From the NCBI GenBank assembly GCA_021159805.1, contig JAGHDT010000288.1, positions 1 through 8,305 on the forward strand: DNA of 8,305 bases. The letters run 5' to 3'. This document shows positions 1-5,782 of the stretch, piece by piece. This stretch comes from Anaerolineae bacterium. GTDB taxonomy: Bacteria > Chloroflexota > Anaerolineae > B4-G1 > SLSP01. Positions within the stretch are counted from its first letter, which is position 1, and each line of letters begins with the position of its first letter. Under the pieces are notes generated by a model. It saw only the letters and a list, made by a program, of their open reading frames with translations, was not told the origin of the DNA and searched no databases. Both the position numbers and the translations under genes were made by a program.

Positions 1-671
1 AACCAGGCCTCCGTCATCACCGAACTGAAGTCCACCAGACCGAAGGGGACGCTGATGATGTAGCCAGCGATGCCCCCCAGAAGGACCGGCAGGAGGCCGA
101 TGAAGCCCTTGCCCTGCAGGTAGACCGAGAGGATCACCGTGACAACCAGGGTGATGATCGCGACAATCCAGTTCGCGCTGGCCATGTCGAGGGCACTGCC
201 GCCCAGGGCCACGCCGATCACCAGCGCAACCGTACCTGTGATGACGGGGGGCAGAACCTTGTCAAGGGATTCTTTCCCGGCGCGCATGATGATGAAGCCG
301 ACGAGGATGTTGACGAGACCAGTGGCGACGATGCCGACCTGGGCCAGCCGGACCGCATCACCGGCGTAGACGCCGTATGACGCGCCCGTCAGCGTCAACG
401 TTGCCGCGATGTAGCTGAACGATGAGCCGTAGTACAGGGGAATGAACTTGCCGATCCAGATCTTGGAGAGCATCAGGGCGACAAGGGTGGCGACACCGGA
501 TACAGTCAGCACGGTGCCGACATCGAAGCCAACGATGAGGGCAACCAAGACGGTCGCCGGGAACATAGTCAGCACGTGTTGGAGACCCAACAGTACCATT
601 TGTCCAAATGGAGGGGCCTCATTGGGCAGGTAGCCGTAGACGGTGCCCTCTGCCTTCTCTTGCTCAGACAT
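1..671 (-). CDS. NCS2 family nucleobase (uracil/xanthine-type) permease, N-terminal part
   Basis: This is an integral inner-membrane transporter of the nucleobase:cation symporter-2 family (UraA/xanthine permease relatives), which usually import uracil, xanthine or urate with protons. Only the first 223 residues are present and the reading frame is open to the window edge; full-length members have roughly 430-480 residues. After a short polar N-terminus, the first membrane helix carries the family Gln-His pair (residues 31-32, in LLGLQHVLTMFPATVL). A second family signature is IPLYYGSSFSYIA (about 77-89), and PPVITGTVALVIGVALGG (141-158) is a further conserved helix. Five to six hydrophobic segments can be seen. 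The ATG is set by an AGGAGGT site at 681-687, 9 nt upstream. It is the last gene visible in the operon, 115 bp after the DUF35 gene; a TTGACA hexamer lies in that gap at 767-772 but without a good -10 partner. Family assignment is firm. The substrate is inferred only from family and context. Confidence 0.9.
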   Translation of the reverse strand, partial: MSEQEKAEGTVYGYLPNEAPPFGQMVLLGLQHVLTMFPATVLVALIVGFDVGTVLTVSGVATLVALMLSKIWIGKFIPLYYGSSFSYIAATLTLTGASYGVYAGDAVRLAQVGIVATGLVNILVGFIIMRAGKESLDKVLPPVITGTVALVIGVALGGSALDMASANWIVAIITLVVTVILSVYLQGKGFIGLLPVLLGGIAGYIISVPFGLVDFSSVMTEAW

Positions 672-786
672 AGACTGCTTACCTCCTGAATGACACAGCT
701 AGATATGGATGAATGATTGTGGCCAACGCCGCGACGAGATCTCAGTGCTGGCAACCACCTCCCTTCTGTCAATCAAGCGTGTGACG

Positions 787-1140
787 TCATTCCAGCGGCT
801 TGAATTTCAGGCCGTAGACTGGCTCCCCGTATTGATGACGGACAGGTTCCCAGCTGGGCTTGAGCTCCATCCCAGTCTTGATCTTGTCCAGAGAGTCGGC
901 CTTGATCTGTCCCATCGCCTTGATCCCGTTCTCGAACTCGCCTACACCGATGATGAGAAAGCGCTCATCGAACCCCCAGGGCAGGTTGAAGATCTGTGTG
1001 TAGGCCAGCAGCCTGGCGTTCCCGTCCGGGGTCAGCGGTTCGAAATCCCGCCCCTTGCACGTCAGGCACTGCTCGTGCTTGGGATAGTGGACGCGACCGC
1101 ACGCCTTACACTTGTAGCCGGTGATCTTGATTTCGCTCAC
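787..1140 (-). CDS. DUF35 zinc-ribbon/OB-fold protein, thiolase partner
   Basis: This small (117 aa) protein belongs to the DUF35 (OB-fold, acyl-CoA-associated) group. These proteins sit beside thiolases and, in the archaeal thiolase/HMG-CoA synthase complex, bridge the enzymes and hold the CoA moiety. The N-terminal rubredoxin-like zinc ribbon is complete: Cys11, Cys14, Cys25 and Cys28 form CxxC-x10-CxxC. The rest (about 35-117) fits the OB-fold domain, with a PWGFDERFLIIGVGEFENG strand region. The start is supported by a GAGGTGG site about 5 nt upstream. The gene begins 14 bp after the thiolase stop, so the two are almost certainly cotranscribed and probably form a complex in the cytoplasm. 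Family assignment is confident; the exact acyl substrate cannot be read from the sequence. Confidence 0.92.
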   Translation of the reverse strand: MSEIKITGYKCKACGRVHYPKHEQCLTCKGRDFEPLTPDGNARLLAYTQIFNLPWGFDERFLIIGVGEFENGIKAMGQIKADSLDKIKTGMELKPSWEPVRHQYGEPVYGLKFKPLE

Positions 1141-1154
1141 GATACCACCTCGTT

Positions 1155-2345
1155 CTAAGCAGACCTCTTAAGGATCAACGATAGGACATTATTGCCAAAG
1201 CCGCCGAAGTTCACCGTCAGGCCGTACGTAGCACCCAGGACCTGCCGACCCTCGGGCAGCTCGTGACGCAGCTGCCAGGTGATGTCGACGACCTGGGCGA
1301 CGCCCGTCGCACCCACCGGGTGCCCTCTGGCTTTCAGGCCGCCCGAGACGTTGATCGGTATCTCTCCGCCGAGCTTCGTCCTGCCGGCCAGGGCTGCTTT
1401 GCCGCCCTCGCCCTTCTTGAAGAAGCCCACGTGCTCGCTTTCCGCAACCTCCAGGATCGTGAAGGCGTCGTGGAGTTCCGCCACGTCGATGTCCTCCGGC
1501 CCGATGCCTGCCATCGTGAACGCCTGCTGCGCCGCCAGGGTCACCGCCTTCAGATCGGTGGGATCCTCACGTTCCTGTAGTGTGTGCGTATCCGTCGCCT
1601 GGCCAAATCCCGCGATCACCACAGGTGTGTGCTTGGTCAACTTCTTGGCCATCTCCAGCGGGCAAAGCAGCACCGCCGCCGCCCCATCACTGATCGGGCA
1701 GGCGTCGTACAGATGCAGTGGATCGGCAATTATTGGGTTGTTGACCACACTGTGTGGACTCTCAAGTATGCCTTCCTTCGTGATGGCCATCGTCACGTGC
1801 GCATAGGGGTTCAGGGTGCCCACGGTCTGGTTCTTGATGGCCACGGCCGTCAGCATCTCGCGGGTGAGGCCGTACTTCTCCATATAGAGGCGGGTGAACA
1901 TCCCAGCCATCCCCGGCAGCGTGATGCCGTACGGGTACTCGACCTCGGGGTGGGTGAGTGTGGCGACGAAGTCCGTGGCTCGCCATCCGCTCACCTCACG
2001 CATCTTCTCGCCCCCAGCCACCAGCACCACGTCGTAGTAGCCCGAGGCCACGGCCAGGACCCCGTTCTTCACAGCCGAGGCCCCGGAGGCCGGGCCATTC
2101 TCAACCGTGTCGGCCGCTGCGGGGAGCAGGCTCAGGCGATCGACCAGCGCGCTGGCGATGGCCGTCTGGTGCTGTAGGATACCGCCGCCCATATTGGCGA
2201 CATAGACGGCGTCCACAGCTTTGTCGCCCAACTGGGCGTCATCCAGTGCCTTGAGGGAGGCATAGGCGAGCATATCGACCAGGCTGTCCTGGTCCCGACG
2301 ACCAAAGGGGATCATCCCCACGCCGATGATAGCGACGTCTCTCAT
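1155..2345 (-). CDS. Thiolase-family protein lacking the nucleophilic cysteine
   Basis: This 396-aa protein has full thiolase length and is closest to the SCP-x/archaeal acetyl-CoA acetyltransferase branch that pairs with DUF35 proteins. The N-terminal half starts with the typical RDVAIIGVGMIPFG strand. The nucleophile loop reads VENGPASGASAV (81-92), where family members normally read VENACASG, so Pro85 occupies the catalytic cysteine position. Other family marks are present: ELHDAFT (290-296, His292), GGLKARGHPVGATG (335-348, His342 in the GHP motif) and the C-terminal NFGGFGNN loop (379-386). Both histidines of the active site therefore remain, but no cysteine is seen in the HDAF or C-terminal loop positions. 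Known family members condense or cleave acyl-CoAs; this one probably cannot form the usual acyl-cysteine intermediate. The ATG follows a GGGGGAGGT site that overlaps the end of the GNAT gene (3 bp gap). DUF35 follows at once. Fold is certain; activity is open. Confidence 0.9.
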   Translation of the reverse strand: MRDVAIIGVGMIPFGRRDQDSLVDMLAYASLKALDDAQLGDKAVDAVYVANMGGGILQHQTAIASALVDRLSLLPAAADTVENGPASGASAVKNGVLAVASGYYDVVLVAGGEKMREVSGWRATDFVATLTHPEVEYPYGITLPGMAGMFTRLYMEKYGLTREMLTAVAIKNQTVGTLNPYAHVTMAITKEGILESPHSVVNNPIIADPLHLYDACPISDGAAAVLLCPLEMAKKLTKHTPVVIAGFGQATDTHTLQEREDPTDLKAVTLAAQQAFTMAGIGPEDIDVAELHDAFTILEVAESEHVGFFKKGEGGKAALAGRTKLGGEIPINVSGGLKARGHPVGATGVAQVVDITWQLRHELPEGRQVLGATYGLTVNFGGFGNNVLSLILKRSA

Positions 2346-2348
2346 GGT

Positions 2349-3038
2349 TTACCTCCCCCTCAATCCGACGATCTTCTCGCGGATCATAGCCTCGTCCGCG
2401 ACGACGATCTCTTTCTCGGCGAGGGCCATTAGCTCCTCTGGCACAGGGCGGTCGCCGACGACCAGTCGAGCTTTGCTCGCGAAGTAGAGCTCGCGGGTCA
2501 GACGATACGATGGTGCGCCGCCCAGTTCGTGCGGGATCGTTGTAGGCTCCAGCCCGTACTCGATCATCCACCGCCGGAACCCGATCGGGCTCTCGGCGAC
2601 GATCAGCACCTCGTCCTGCCCGAGGTACTCAATGTGGTGTTCCATTTTCGCGGCGAACAGGTGAGCGCCGACACGCAGTCCCCGGTCGATAGCCAGTGTG
2701 TGCAGGCTCATTCCGGTTTCCGCGGTGTACATGCGGCTGTTGACCATACCCACCATGATGCCGTCGATCTGGCCAACGAGGCAGAACTCATTCTGCACCC
2801 GGTAGTACTGCCATGCCAGCAGTTCGGAATAGATGCGAGCGCCCACGACGTTGTAGTAGTCCTTGTCGATGAAGAGCGTCGGGTGGACGGCTTTGAGCAA
2901 GGTCGGGACATCGTCGCGAGTGACCTCGCGCACCACCATGCGCTTACTGTTGGCCAGTGTGATCACCTTGGCCGGGTAGTGTGCCTGGGGGCACTCCGGG
3001 GGCCGCAGAACGGCTTCAAGTTCCATATCTACTGCCAT
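2349..3038 (-). CDS. GNAT-fold (N-acetyltransferase-like) protein
   Basis: This 229-aa cytoplasmic protein has the layout of a GCN5-related acetyltransferase. It begins with a first strand and helix, MVVREVTRDDVPTLLKAV (34-51). A central strand pair follows, FCLVGQIDGIMVGMVNSRMY (85-104), then SLHTLAIDRGLRVGAHLFAA (111-130), which corresponds to the acetyl-CoA pyrophosphate loop, and a later GFRRWMIEYGLEP segment (153-165). The CoA loop (R119-G-L-R-V-G-A125) resembles R-x-x-G-x-G/A but has Arg in place of the first Gly, so cofactor binding may be altered. GNAT-fold proteins also include acyl-CoA decarboxylases and acyltransferases acting on small acids, so lysine or amine acetylation should not be assumed. 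The ATG is placed by an AAAGGAG site 6 nt upstream that lies inside the direct repeat at 3041-3096. It lies between the cyclase and thiolase genes and is likely cotranscribed with the latter. The substrate is unknown. Confidence 0.75.
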   Translation of the reverse strand: MAVDMELEAVLRPPECPQAHYPAKVITLANSKRMVVREVTRDDVPTLLKAVHPTLFIDKDYYNVVGARIYSELLAWQYYRVQNEFCLVGQIDGIMVGMVNSRMYTAETGMSLHTLAIDRGLRVGAHLFAAKMEHHIEYLGQDEVLIVAESPIGFRRWMIEYGLEPTTIPHELGGAPSYRLTRELYFASKARLVVGDRPVPEELMALAEKEIVVADEAMIREKIVGLRGR

Positions 3039-3040
3039 AG

Positions 3041-3096
3041 TCGTCTCCTTTGGGTTAGTGACCCCCTCTAGCTCCCCCCGCGGGGGGGAGGACCGG
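3041..3096 (-). repeat. Direct repeat copy 1: G/C hairpin plus ribosome-binding leader of the GNAT gene
   Basis: This 56-bp copy is nearly identical to 3168-3222; the only difference I see is one extra G in the G run. It contains an 18-19 bp G/C palindrome of the form CTCCCCCC-GC-GGGGGGAG and, on the minus strand, the AAAGGAG Shine-Dalgarno site of the GNAT gene. The hairpin has no following U-run, so it is not a standard intrinsic terminator. Confidence 0.9.
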
Positions 3097-3098
3097 AA

Positions 3099-3172
3099 GG
3101 GACTTTGCTCCCTCGCCTTTGTCTGGTCTGCGGCATCGTGGCCTTGTTGACTATCAGCCCGTCGTACTCGTC
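3099..3172 (-). pseudogene. Decayed duplicate of the 3' end of the cyclase gene
   Basis: Positions 3126-3172 align without gaps to 3366-3412, near the 3' end of the cyclase gene; I count 40 of 47 bases identical. On the minus strand the fragment reads DEYDGLIVNKATMPQ, against DEYDELMAKKAAMPQ in the intact gene. Five of the seven base changes alter the residue, which suggests no selection. Positions 3099-3125 then match the very last codons of the cyclase (3293-3317) with a 2-nt insertion and a few mismatches. About 49 nt present in the intact gene (near 3318-3366) are missing between the two matching blocks. No start codon or usable frame is present. The fragment lies between two direct repeats, as expected for the scar of a tandem duplication. 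Confidence 0.85.
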
Positions 3173-3222
3173 TCCTTTGGGTTAGTGACCCCCTCTAGCT
3201 CCCCCCGCGGGGGGAGGACCGG
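3168..3222 (-). repeat. Direct repeat copy 2: G/C hairpin plus orphan ribosome-binding site
   Basis: This 55-bp copy matches 3041-3096 except for one G fewer. It holds a perfect 18-bp palindrome at 3199-3216 and the same AAAGGAG sequence. Here that site is followed not by an ATG but by the cyclase remnant (GACGAGTACGAC...). The short sequence GACGA is shared by the GNAT leader and the cyclase end, so it is a plausible microhomology junction of the duplication. Confidence 0.9.
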
Positions 3223-3247
3223 CTGCGTGCCCCTCGGCGTCACTCTT

Positions 3248-3282
3248 CTCCCCCCTCCTGGGGGGGAGTCAGAGGGGGGGGG
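3248..3282 (+). repeat. Third G/C hairpin element, inverted relative to the other two
   Basis: On the minus strand this stretch reads C-run, CTCTGACTCCCCCC, a short loop, then GGAGGGGGGAG. That fits the pattern CCCCCTCT-NN-CTCCCCCC-loop-GGGGGGAG that the two direct repeats show on the plus strand. The 8-bp stem pairs 3248-3255 with 3261-3268, and a run of nine G follows at 3274-3282. It lies just after the cyclase stop codon. There is no U-run on the transcribed strand, so it could stabilise or punctuate the mRNA end but is not a canonical terminator. Confidence 0.65.
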
Positions 3283-3289
3283 CACTGCA

Positions 3290-4174
3290 TCAGGACTCTG
3301 CTCTCGCCTTTACCTGGTTGTTCAGGCTCTCTACGTGTGCGGGATTGTAGGCATCGCCGAACTTAGTCTGCGGCATCGCTGCCTTCTTGGCCATCAGCTC
3401 ATCGTACTCGTCGTCGTCGACGAAAGCGACACACCGGCCGATGCAGGATTCGCCATCGACGAAGCGCCAGGGGAAGAAGCCTACCTCAGCCCTGCGATTG
3501 AGCAGCAAGTCAAGGTCACCGCCGATGCACTCCGCGTGGATGATGCCCTCAGGGAACAGCTCGATGTGCATCAGCTGGTACTTTGTATCGTCGAAGATCT
3601 CGGCCAACCCCTTGCCGTATTTCTTCTGAAAATGTGCCTCGGCCTGGCGTGCCTGGCGCGGCATCCAGTCGCGGATGATGGTATTCATCGGATGGTCGGC
3701 GCTGCCGCAGTCCACGCCGAGCCAGCGCAGCTTCTTCTTCTTGGCCCACTCCGCAAACTCGCGGTCGGGTCCCGGATGTTGGACCATATAGCGGATCTCG
3801 TCAGCGGTGGGCATATCCCAGCCGAAGTGGTGGAATCCCGTGTGGATGATGAGGATGTCGCCCTCTCTGACCTCGACCCGGTCCTCGATCATCTCCGAGG
3901 TGTAGATGTCATAATCCGCGACGACGTCCGACAGGTCGACGATAGCTGCGTCGTGGACCAGGAAATCCAGCTCCAGATCGGCGATGTCCTTGCCGGCGGT
4001 GTAGAAGTGGATCTCCCCATCCAGGTGCGTGCCGAGATGGTTGGAGTGCGTGATCACCTGCCCATTGGCGCCGTTGGGTGCCAGCCGCTTGAAGTACTTT
4101 ATCTGCAGCGGCTCATACGTTGGCCAGGGCGGCGTACCAATGCCCAGCGGGATCGTGAGATCTAGTAGTTTCAT
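3290..4174 (-). CDS. Cyclase/kynurenine-formamidase-type metal-dependent hydrolase
   Basis: This 294-aa cytoplasmic hydrolase belongs to the cyclase (PF04199) family, whose members hydrolyse amide bonds in compounds such as N-formylkynurenine and isatin using a divalent metal. The signature HxGTHxDxxxH is complete as HLGTHLDGEIH (His46, His50, Asp52, His56). It is followed by the family stretches EGDILIIHTGFHHFG, GVDCGSADHPMNT and PWRFVDGESCIGRCVAFVD. The start chosen is MKLLDLTIPLG, because an AGGAGGT site lies 7 nt upstream and this sequence matches the normal family N-terminus. An in-frame ATG at 4291 would add 39 residues without family resemblance. The gene is the first of the second block, 161 bp after the DUF1116 gene. 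Next to carbamoyl-transfer genes and a nucleobase permease, ring opening of a cyclic amide or hydrolysis of a ureide or formamide is plausible. Part of its 3' end is duplicated downstream. Confidence 0.92.
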   Translation of the reverse strand: MKLLDLTIPLGIGTPPWPTYEPLQIKYFKRLAPNGANGQVITHSNHLGTHLDGEIHFYTAGKDIADLELDFLVHDAAIVDLSDVVADYDIYTSEMIEDRVEVREGDILIIHTGFHHFGWDMPTADEIRYMVQHPGPDREFAEWAKKKKLRWLGVDCGSADHPMNTIIRDWMPRQARQAEAHFQKKYGKGLAEIFDDTKYQLMHIELFPEGIIHAECIGGDLDLLLNRRAEVGFFPWRFVDGESCIGRCVAFVDDDEYDELMAKKAAMPQTKFGDAYNPAHVESLNNQVKARAES

Positions 4175-4181
4175 CGAAACA

Positions 4182-4188
4182 ACCTCCT
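4182..4188 (-). promoter_or_regulatory. Ribosome-binding site that fixes the cyclase start
   Basis: On the minus strand AGGAGGT sits 7 nt before the ATG at 4174. It favours this start over the in-frame ATG at 4291, which would lie inside the upstream dyad region. Confidence 0.85.
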
Positions 4189-4280
4189 GTGGGTCCCAGA
4201 TGAGAATGTGACTGTCCGAACTGCGATGGTCGATTGCCTGCGGGCGCGTTCCCTCGCCCATGTTGATCTGACAATGCTCT

Positions 4281-4300
4281 ACGCGGACCACGGTCCGCGT
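4281..4300. promoter_or_regulatory. Perfect dyad, candidate operator
   Basis: ACGCGGACC and GGTCCGCGT form two perfect 9-bp half-sites separated by AC. They lie in the 161-bp gap between the DUF1116 stop and the cyclase start. No U-run follows on either strand, which argues against an intrinsic terminator. The compact symmetry looks like a binding site for a dimeric repressor or activator of the second block. A TTGTCA hexamer lies just downstream on the minus strand, but I see no convincing -10 box. No regulator gene is in the window. Confidence 0.45.
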
Positions 4301-4335
4301 TCTGTTCTGCCGATGTTCATCATCCCGGGGCGTTT

Positions 4336-5733
4336 CTACGACCTACAGATCGCCTTCAGGGCGGCAAAAGCCTCTTCGAAGCAGGCCTGCGGTGCGCGCA
4401 CCAGCCCCGCGCCCACCATACCGATGCCGGGCTCTTTGTGCGCGATGCCGGTGTTGATAAAGGGCAGAATGCCGGTGGCCATCACCTTGCGGACGTCAAT
4501 GCCCAGCGGCGTGCCCCGGAAGTCAAGCCCGGGCACGGTGAAGAACTGGTGTTCGCCTTCGGTGATCTCGTACATCTCCTGCGTGACCTGTATCGCCAGC
4601 TCTGAAGTGCCGCCCACGAAGCGCACGATCGCGGGCGCCGCAGCCATCGCAAAGCCGCCCAGGCCACCGGTCTCCGTGATGCTGGAGTCCCCGATGTCGG
4701 GGTTGGCATCCTCGGCCGAGTAGCCGGGGAGCCAGAGGCCATCGACGATCGGGGCCGGTGCTGTGAACCACGCGCCGGGCACTCCCGCCACGCGAATGCC
4801 GAAGTCAGTGCCGTTGCGCGTCATCACCGTGACGAGGGAGCAGCCTTCGACCTCTTCCGCCGGCTCCAGCATCGCCTTGATAGCGGCCATGGAGAGATTG
4901 AGGAAGAAGTGGTCGTTGCTGTCGATGAAGCGGAGGATATCCTGGGCACGCTTCTTGGTGGTGGACTCGATCAGCGCTGGCGCGATCTGCCGTATGAGGA
5001 GCGACGTGGCGGCGCGGTTGCGGTTGTGGACCTCGTCGCCCATATGCAACGCCTGCGCCATGATGCTGCGCAGGTCGATGGGCCCGGTCCTGTGGATCGT
5101 GCGGCGGAGCGCCGGATAGAGGTCGGTCTCCATCCATTTGAGGTGGGCCAGCACATCGTCGCCGTACGCGCCATAGCGCAGGACTCGGCCGAGCCCCTCG
5201 TTCTGTGTCCCGTACGTGGTGTTGCCAAAAGTCTCGTTCTCGACAGCGAAGACCGGCATCGACGGTGAGACGATGCCGGCCATAGGCCCGACGGTGTGAT
5301 GGTGGTGGCAGGGCTCAAAGGTGATCGCGCCCGAGGCGGCAAAGTCAGCCGCCTCCTCGTAGGTCGCCGCCCAACCTTCATAGACAATGGCGCCCATCAC
5401 GGCGCCGCGCTGTGGTCCGCACATCCTCTCCCACGCGATCGGCGGCCCGGCGTGAAGGATCATGCGGTCGCCCATGCCGGGTATGATCCTCCCGGCGGTA
5501 TCCATCCCCACCAGCCGGGGGCGTCCGGACCGGATGCGCTCCAACGCTTCAGCATTGGCGGTATCTATGTCAATGCCCGTTTGGGTGGTGGTCAGTGCTG
5601 CGTAGCCGGATAGGGGTGGGCGCCAGTCCACGCTCACGACCTCAGCGCCCTGATCCTGCAGGCTCTCCGCGAATGTCTCAAGACCGACATTGACGGCTCG
5701 GATGGGTTGACCAAATAGGTCCTGGATTGCCAT
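4336..5733 (-). CDS. DUF1116 protein (AllG/YlbE-like), predicted carbamoyltransferase subunit
   Basis: This 465-aa protein belongs to DUF1116. The E. coli member YlbE/AllG has been reported, with FdrA/AllF and YlbF/AllH, as part of oxamate transcarbamylase, which makes carbamoyl phosphate from oxalurate. Conserved stretches are VNVGLETFAESLQDQGAEVV (14-33) followed by DWRPP, the His cluster CHHHHTVGPMAGIVSPSMP (142-160), MGDEVHNRNRAATSLL (231-246), DSSITETGGLGGFAMAAAPA (349-368) and TGILPFINTGIAHKEPGIG (420-438). Length and motif order are as expected, with no break in frame. The start is backed by an AAGGAG site 8-9 nt upstream. It lies 49 bp after the fdrA gene, completing a three-gene block in the order DUF2877, fdrA, DUF1116. 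Family assignment is firm. Oxamate as the actual product here is not established; another ureido acid may be the substrate. Confidence 0.93.
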   Translation of the reverse strand: MAIQDLFGQPIRAVNVGLETFAESLQDQGAEVVSVDWRPPLSGYAALTTTQTGIDIDTANAEALERIRSGRPRLVGMDTAGRIIPGMGDRMILHAGPPIAWERMCGPQRGAVMGAIVYEGWAATYEEAADFAASGAITFEPCHHHHTVGPMAGIVSPSMPVFAVENETFGNTTYGTQNEGLGRVLRYGAYGDDVLAHLKWMETDLYPALRRTIHRTGPIDLRSIMAQALHMGDEVHNRNRAATSLLIRQIAPALIESTTKKRAQDILRFIDSNDHFFLNLSMAAIKAMLEPAEEVEGCSLVTVMTRNGTDFGIRVAGVPGAWFTAPAPIVDGLWLPGYSAEDANPDIGDSSITETGGLGGFAMAAAPAIVRFVGGTSELAIQVTQEMYEITEGEHQFFTVPGLDFRGTPLGIDVRKVMATGILPFINTGIAHKEPGIGMVGAGLVRAPQACFEEAFAALKAICRS

Positions 5734-5782
5734 AGTGTGCGCTCCTTGTTGCTTGACGGCCTTTACCGGGTTTGGTTCTCGC

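Noticed and set aside
767..772. TTGACA -35 box before the permease gene
   Set aside because: The hexamer is perfect, but no acceptable -10 hexamer lies 16-18 nt downstream, so a promoter cannot be supported.
782..789. TGACGTCA palindrome at the DUF35 stop codon
   Set aside because: It is only 8 bp and overlaps coding sequence; such a short palindrome is expected by chance.
3248..3268. Intrinsic transcription terminator after the cyclase gene
   Set aside because: The hairpin is strong but no U-run follows on the minus strand, and the downstream genes follow in the same direction. It fits better as a repeat element.
3119..4165. Long plus-strand open frame (348 codons) opposite the cyclase gene
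   Set aside because: It is antisense to a gene with an intact HxGTHxD metal site. It also runs through the repeat spacer and shows no family features.
4175..4291. 39-residue N-terminal extension of the cyclase from an upstream in-frame ATG
   Set aside because: No ribosome-binding site precedes the ATG at 4291. The extension shows no family similarity and would cover the dyad. A strong AGGAGGT lies before the ATG at 4174.
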